Under the pieces are notes generated by a model, which was given only the letters and a program-made list of their open reading frames with translations, ran no database searches and was not told where the DNA came from. Position numbers and translations under genes: made by a program. 64,000 nt of DNA from Dryocola sp051307055. Its GTDB lineage: Bacteria; Pseudomonadota; Gammaproteobacteria; Enterobacterales; Enterobacteriaceae. The DNA is taken from NCBI RefSeq assembly GCF_051307055.1, contig NZ_CP149994.1:3100001-3164000 (forward strand), written 5' to 3'. Numbering within the stretch: the stretch's first letter is position 1; every line of letters begins with the position of its first letter. Positions 61,042 to 64,000 of this stretch are shown in pieces.

Positions 61042-61268
61042 GAATGGGCGAGCTTTTCCTTTTTCACCAGACTTTGCTGATGCAATAGCTTGCGTCGGAG
61101 CCACCATTGAAAGGCGGCTATGAAAAAGCCCTGCAGGCGTTTACGCTCAAACGCACCGTGCCGACCATGCAGCATGCAAAAGCGATTCTCGATGAGATGC
61201 CCGAAGCCAACCGTGATTACCGGCCGCAGTTACAGCAGGCGTGGAAAGGTGGCGAGGCGGTGAAATAG
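61029..61268 (+). pseudogene. C-terminal remnant of a family 4 glycosidase (6-phospho-glycosidase)
   Basis: The frame ending at TAG 61266-61268 reads GELFLFHQTLLMQ, a TAG stop (61086-61088), then GGYEKALQAFTLKRTVP and AKAILDEMPEANRDYRPQL. This has the pattern of the C-terminal helices of GH4 enzymes such as 6-phospho-alpha-glucosidases. The first 350 or so residues are gone, so a deletion has joined the EIIC start to the glycosidase end. The family assignment is from memory of conserved positions. Confidence 0.55.
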
Positions 61269-61377
61269 TTCTTTTATGTCATAAATTCGAGATACCTCGC
61301 GCCCCGGGAGATGGTCGCTTGTCGGTTTAGTAAAAAACGCCGACAATCCGATAGTGAATAACGATTCGGAGGCAACC

Positions 61378-62226
61378 ATGTCCACCTCTTTCTTTGTCGC
61401 GGGCGACTGGCTCGCAGAGCATATTTTTGACGAGGATATCCAGATTCTGGATGCTCGTATGGCTCCTGCAGGCCAGGAGCATCTGCGCGATATGTCAGCT
61501 GAATATCTCGCCGGGCATTTACCCGGCGCCGTCTTTTTCGATATTGAAGCCCTGTCCGATCGTACCAGCCCCCTGCCCCATATGATGCCGCGTGCTGAAG
61601 CCTTCGCCGTTGCCATGCGTGAATTGGGCATAAGCAGCGATAAGCATCTGATTGTTTATGATGAAGGCAACCTGTTCTCCGCCCCACGCGCCTGGTGGAT
61701 GCTGCGCAGTTTTGGCGTCGAAAATGTCTCTATCCTCGCCGGTGGGCTGGCGGACTGGCAGCGAGAAGAGCTGCCGCTGCAACAGGGCGTAATCGAGCTG
61801 CCGGAGGGAGAATTTGACGTCAATTTCGATCCGGAAACGATCAAGCGTCTGACGGACGTTTTGCTGGTCAGCCATGAAGGCACCGCGCAGATTGTGGATG
61901 CCCGTCCTGTGGCACGTTTTCATGCCGAAGCGGATGAACCGCGTCCAGGCCTGAGACGCGGGCACATACCCGGCGCGTTAAACGTGCCATGGGGCGATCT
62001 GGTGGAGAACGGCCAGTTGAAAACCACCGACGAGTTAAGCGAGATTTTCGCCCGTCAGGGCGTCCGCTTCGACAAGCCGGTGATTGCGAGCTGCGGCTCG
62101 GGCGTTACCGCCGCCGTCGTGGTGCTCGCGCTGACAACGCTTGGAGTAAATGGCGTTTCACTGTACGACGGCTCCTGGAGTGAATGGGGCGCGCGTGCAG
62201 ATTTACCCATCGAACCGGCGCAGTAA
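61378..62226 (+). CDS. sseA: SseA, 3-mercaptopyruvate sulfurtransferase
   Basis: Rhodanese-family enzyme of 282 residues that moves sulfur from 3-mercaptopyruvate to thiol acceptors. It has two rhodanese domains; the active Cys is in the loop CGSGVTA near residue 239, and the substrate-binding Arg pair is in RPGLRRGHIPGA. The ATG at 61378 has GGAGG 5 bases upstream and gives MSTSFFVAGDWLAEH; a start at 61354 is rejected. It is flanked by decayed genes on both sides. Confidence 0.96.
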   Translation: MSTSFFVAGDWLAEHIFDEDIQILDARMAPAGQEHLRDMSAEYLAGHLPGAVFFDIEALSDRTSPLPHMMPRAEAFAVAMRELGISSDKHLIVYDEGNLFSAPRAWWMLRSFGVENVSILAGGLADWQREELPLQQGVIELPEGEFDVNFDPETIKRLTDVLLVSHEGTAQIVDARPVARFHAEADEPRPGLRRGHIPGALNVPWGDLVENGQLKTTDELSEIFARQGVRFDKPVIASCGSGVTAAVVVLALTTLGVNGVSLYDGSWSEWGARADLPIEPAQ

Positions 62227-62239
62227 CGAATAACCGGCT

Positions 62240-62745
62240 GGCAGGGCTGCTGGAAAGCGGGAATCTTTAACCCGCGCGGAATATCGGGTGCTCTCGCATC
62301 TTACCGCTTCTCCGCTGCTGGTCGGCAATATCACCGTTCGCGAACTGGCGCAGGCGACGTTTGTCTCCAGCGCCACTATTATGTATGCGGCTGTGCCAGA
62401 AGCCGAGGTTTAGCGGCTACAGCAAGTTTATCTGGCGCTGCAAACCGCTGCTTTCCGGCACGCCCAGATCGCCCATCAGCCTCTCCAGCCTGCCGCAACG
62501 CTGCCGGCGTTGTTCGTCGGTTTGTTGCTAATTATCAGCAGACGTTCCGCTGGGTCACACCTGAGCTGATGGCGCAAGGGATGTCGATCGTGGCATTTAC
62601 CCGCACATAGCCAAATAGCTTGGCCGAGCTGGCGGAAGTGCATTTTAAGCTCTACGACGAGGCAACCCACTTTGCGGCGCAAGCCGCCGGGATCGCCTCG
62701 TTTGGGTCAAATCTGGTTATGCCGATCGATTAGCTGCTGTTGCAG
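62240..62745 (+). pseudogene. Decayed RpiR/MurR-family transcriptional regulator
   Basis: The N-terminal helix-turn-helix is readable as LTRAEYRVLSHL and VRELAQATFVSSATIM (frame from 62261). After a frameshift near 62383-62388 it continues RLCQKPRFSGYSKF. The sugar-phosphate isomerase (SIS) domain is readable as ELMAQGMSIVAFTRT, a TAG at 62608-62610, LAELAEVHFKLYDEATHFAA and a second TAG at 62731-62733. Frameshifts, stops and missing segments show it is dead. RpiR regulators often control PTS glucoside genes. Confidence 0.82.
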
Positions 62746-62788
62746 GCAGCCGCCCGACCCACCCTCCCGCAAAGAGGGCGGAATAAAA

Positions 62789-63565
62789 TCAGATGATACG
62801 GTTGGTTTTAAAATCGCGCAGGAAACTGCCCCAGCGGCGCTCATAAAACGGCGTGATGTGCGCCAGCATAAAGTGGCTGATGCCCTTCTCCCCTTCGGCT
62901 ACCAGACAGATATCTACCGGCTCATCGCCCGGTAAGGTGTCGGTCGCCACGCTTCCCGCCTGGCGAATAATCGCCTCAACGTCACCGTCGGCTTCAATGC
63001 CAATCAGCAGGTTTGGCTGCTCGTCCGCCTGCTCTTTGATTGAACAAAGAAACGCCCGCTTGACGGTTTTCAGGCTCTTAAAGAGGGTCGTTAACGATTC
63101 CACCATCTGCGCTGGCGGTTCTGCGACCTCAGAAAGCAGCAAAGAGGCGCCGCCTTCCAGCACCTCCTGCTGGCTGAGCGGATCGCCTTCAGCACTCATC
63201 AGGTGACTGATTTCACGCGGGGTAAACTCTTTGCCGGTTGGCAGCTTAGCGTTCAGGAACAGGCTCTCGCCGAGCGTCATTTCAAACAGCGTGCGTGCCG
63301 GCATGGCGACAAAAGCCTGCTCATGGCTGATGGCCTGCTGCAGCGCTCCTACAGAAGAGAAAAACGGAATCACGGAGGTGCCGTCCTCTTTTTCCCAGTG
63401 CTGCAGTTCAACCGCGCTGTCCGCATCGATGGCCTCGCCTTCCGCCGCTTCTCCCGGTACCCAAACGGTGGATTCCAGCAGCACGCGGAAAAATGCCGGG
63501 CGATGGGCAGGCTCGGTCGCCGCCTGCTCCAGCAAGGTTTCTAATTCATTTTTGGTTTCTGACAT
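62789..63565 (-). CDS. sseB: SseB, enhanced serine sensitivity protein
   Basis: 258 residues, the E. coli length. It begins MSETKNELETLLEQAATEPA, with the SseB N-terminal domain (LLESTVWVPG, HWEKEDGTSVIPFF) and the C-terminal domain ending RRWGSFLRDFKTNRII. Overexpression in E. coli raises serine sensitivity; the biochemical role is not known. The start at 63565 is chosen over the longer frame from 63616. Confidence 0.94.
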   Translation of the reverse strand: MSETKNELETLLEQAATEPAHRPAFFRVLLESTVWVPGEAAEGEAIDADSAVELQHWEKEDGTSVIPFFSSVGALQQAISHEQAFVAMPARTLFEMTLGESLFLNAKLPTGKEFTPREISHLMSAEGDPLSQQEVLEGGASLLLSEVAEPPAQMVESLTTLFKSLKTVKRAFLCSIKEQADEQPNLLIGIEADGDVEAIIRQAGSVATDTLPGDEPVDICLVAEGEKGISHFMLAHITPFYERRWGSFLRDFKTNRII

Positions 63566-63591
63566 TGTGGTTCCAGGGAAAAGCATAATTC

Positions 63592-63666
63592 GTAGAGTGG
63601 ATAAACGCAGTGCCATCCACCGCTAACTTAAAACCAGGGCGGATGATGCAAGCTTATCCGCCCTAC
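63592..63666. repeat. Compound REP-like repeat between sseB and pepB
   Basis: GTAGAGTGGATAAACGCAG then GCCATCCACCGC, followed by AGGGCGGATGATGC and AGCTTATCCGCCCTAC: two adjacent palindromes. The first has the same core as the 63-bp units near hda. Confidence 0.8.
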
Positions 63667-63675
63667 AAAAAAGCG

Positions 63676-64000
63676 TTACTTATCACTTAATAAGTTAGCA
63701 ATCGCACGCACGCCCAGGCCCGTCGCGCCCGCAGACCACTGCTCCACCGCGCCTTTACGATAGGTTGCCGAGCAGTCGATGTGCAGCCAGCCTTCGTGGT
63801 AATTTTCCACAAAGTGGGACAGGAAACCTGCCGCAGTGCTCGCGCCCGCCGGGAAAGATGGGTTCGAGGTGTTATTCAGCTCCGCAAAGTTAGACGGCAG
63901 CTGATTGCGATGGAATTCGGCCAGCGGCAGGCGCCAGAAGGGTTCGTTCTCCTGCGCAGCGCTTTCCAGCAGGCGGTTTACCAGCGCGTCGTCAAAGCTG
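63676..64000 (-). CDS. pepB: PepB, aminopeptidase B (5' part outside window)
   Basis: The last 107 codons of an M17 leucyl-type aminopeptidase. Readable segments include ENEPFWRLPLAEFHRNQLPS, NFAELNNTSNPSFPAGASTA, GWLHIDCSATYRKG and the C-terminus ATGLGVRAIANLLSDK. These match the C-terminal catalytic domain of E. coli PepB. The order sseB-pepB is as in E. coli, where iscX and the isc genes follow. Confidence 0.94.
   Translation of the reverse strand, partial: SFDDALVNRLLESAAQENEPFWRLPLAEFHRNQLPSNFAELNNTSNPSFPAGASTAAGFLSHFVENYHEGWLHIDCSATYRKGAVEQWSAGATGLGVRAIANLLSDK

Overview
The window is chromosomal DNA from a member of the Enterobacteriaceae that is related to, but not, Escherichia coli. 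From dapE to pepB the order and orientation of nearly every gene follow the E. coli 53-57 min region, and the proteins line up with E. coli homologues over essentially full length. Base composition is GC-rich throughout, with GC-rich third codon positions. REP-like and ERIC repeats, PurR, FNR and CRP boxes and the microprotein gene ypfM are all of enterobacterial type. The genus cannot be fixed from the sequence alone.

Layout. 1-1507: 5' part of a Tsr/Tar-like chemoreceptor gene. 1784-7620: periplasmic nitrate reductase operon napFDAGHBC on the minus strand. It is divergent from narQ-narP (8029-10390), the nitrate/nitrite two-component system that controls it. In E. coli K-12 these three loci are far apart, so here sensor, regulator and enzyme form one compact module. 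10539-15837: acrD, ypfM, yffB, dapE. 15993-23437: ypfN, the tmcA-ypfH pair, ypfJ, purC, bamC-dapA and gcvR. 23453-29518: bcp, perM, bepA, an arsC-like gene, hda and uraA. 29602-38680: upp, purMN, ppk-ppx, yfgF, yfgG. 38813-43477: guaBA divergent from xseA. 43481-50772: yfgJ, der, bamB, yfgM, hisS, ispG, rodZ. 51204-60553: rlmN, ndk, pbpC, yfhM. 60877-62745: sseA flanked on both sides by decayed sugar-PTS genes. 62789-64000: sseB and the 3' part of pepB.

How the genes work together. The main themes are periplasmic nitrate respiration and its sensing; purine synthesis and salvage (purC, purMN, guaBA, upp, uraA; PurR boxes precede purC, purM and guaB); envelope assembly and quality control (BamB, BamC, BepA, YfgM, RodZ, PBP1C with the YfhM macroglobulin); polyphosphate turnover (ppk-ppx); and translation fidelity (TmcA, Der, HisS, RlmN).

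The window is mostly conserved core genome and I found no convincing new multigene system. The most unusual items are: a five-copy 63-bp tandem array that carries copies of the end of hda; an ERIC element that appears to lie inside the ndk leader; perfect FNR palindromes upstream of yfgF and between upp and purM; the nap-narQP linkage; and remnants of a PTS transporter, a GH4 glycosidase and an RpiR regulator around sseA.
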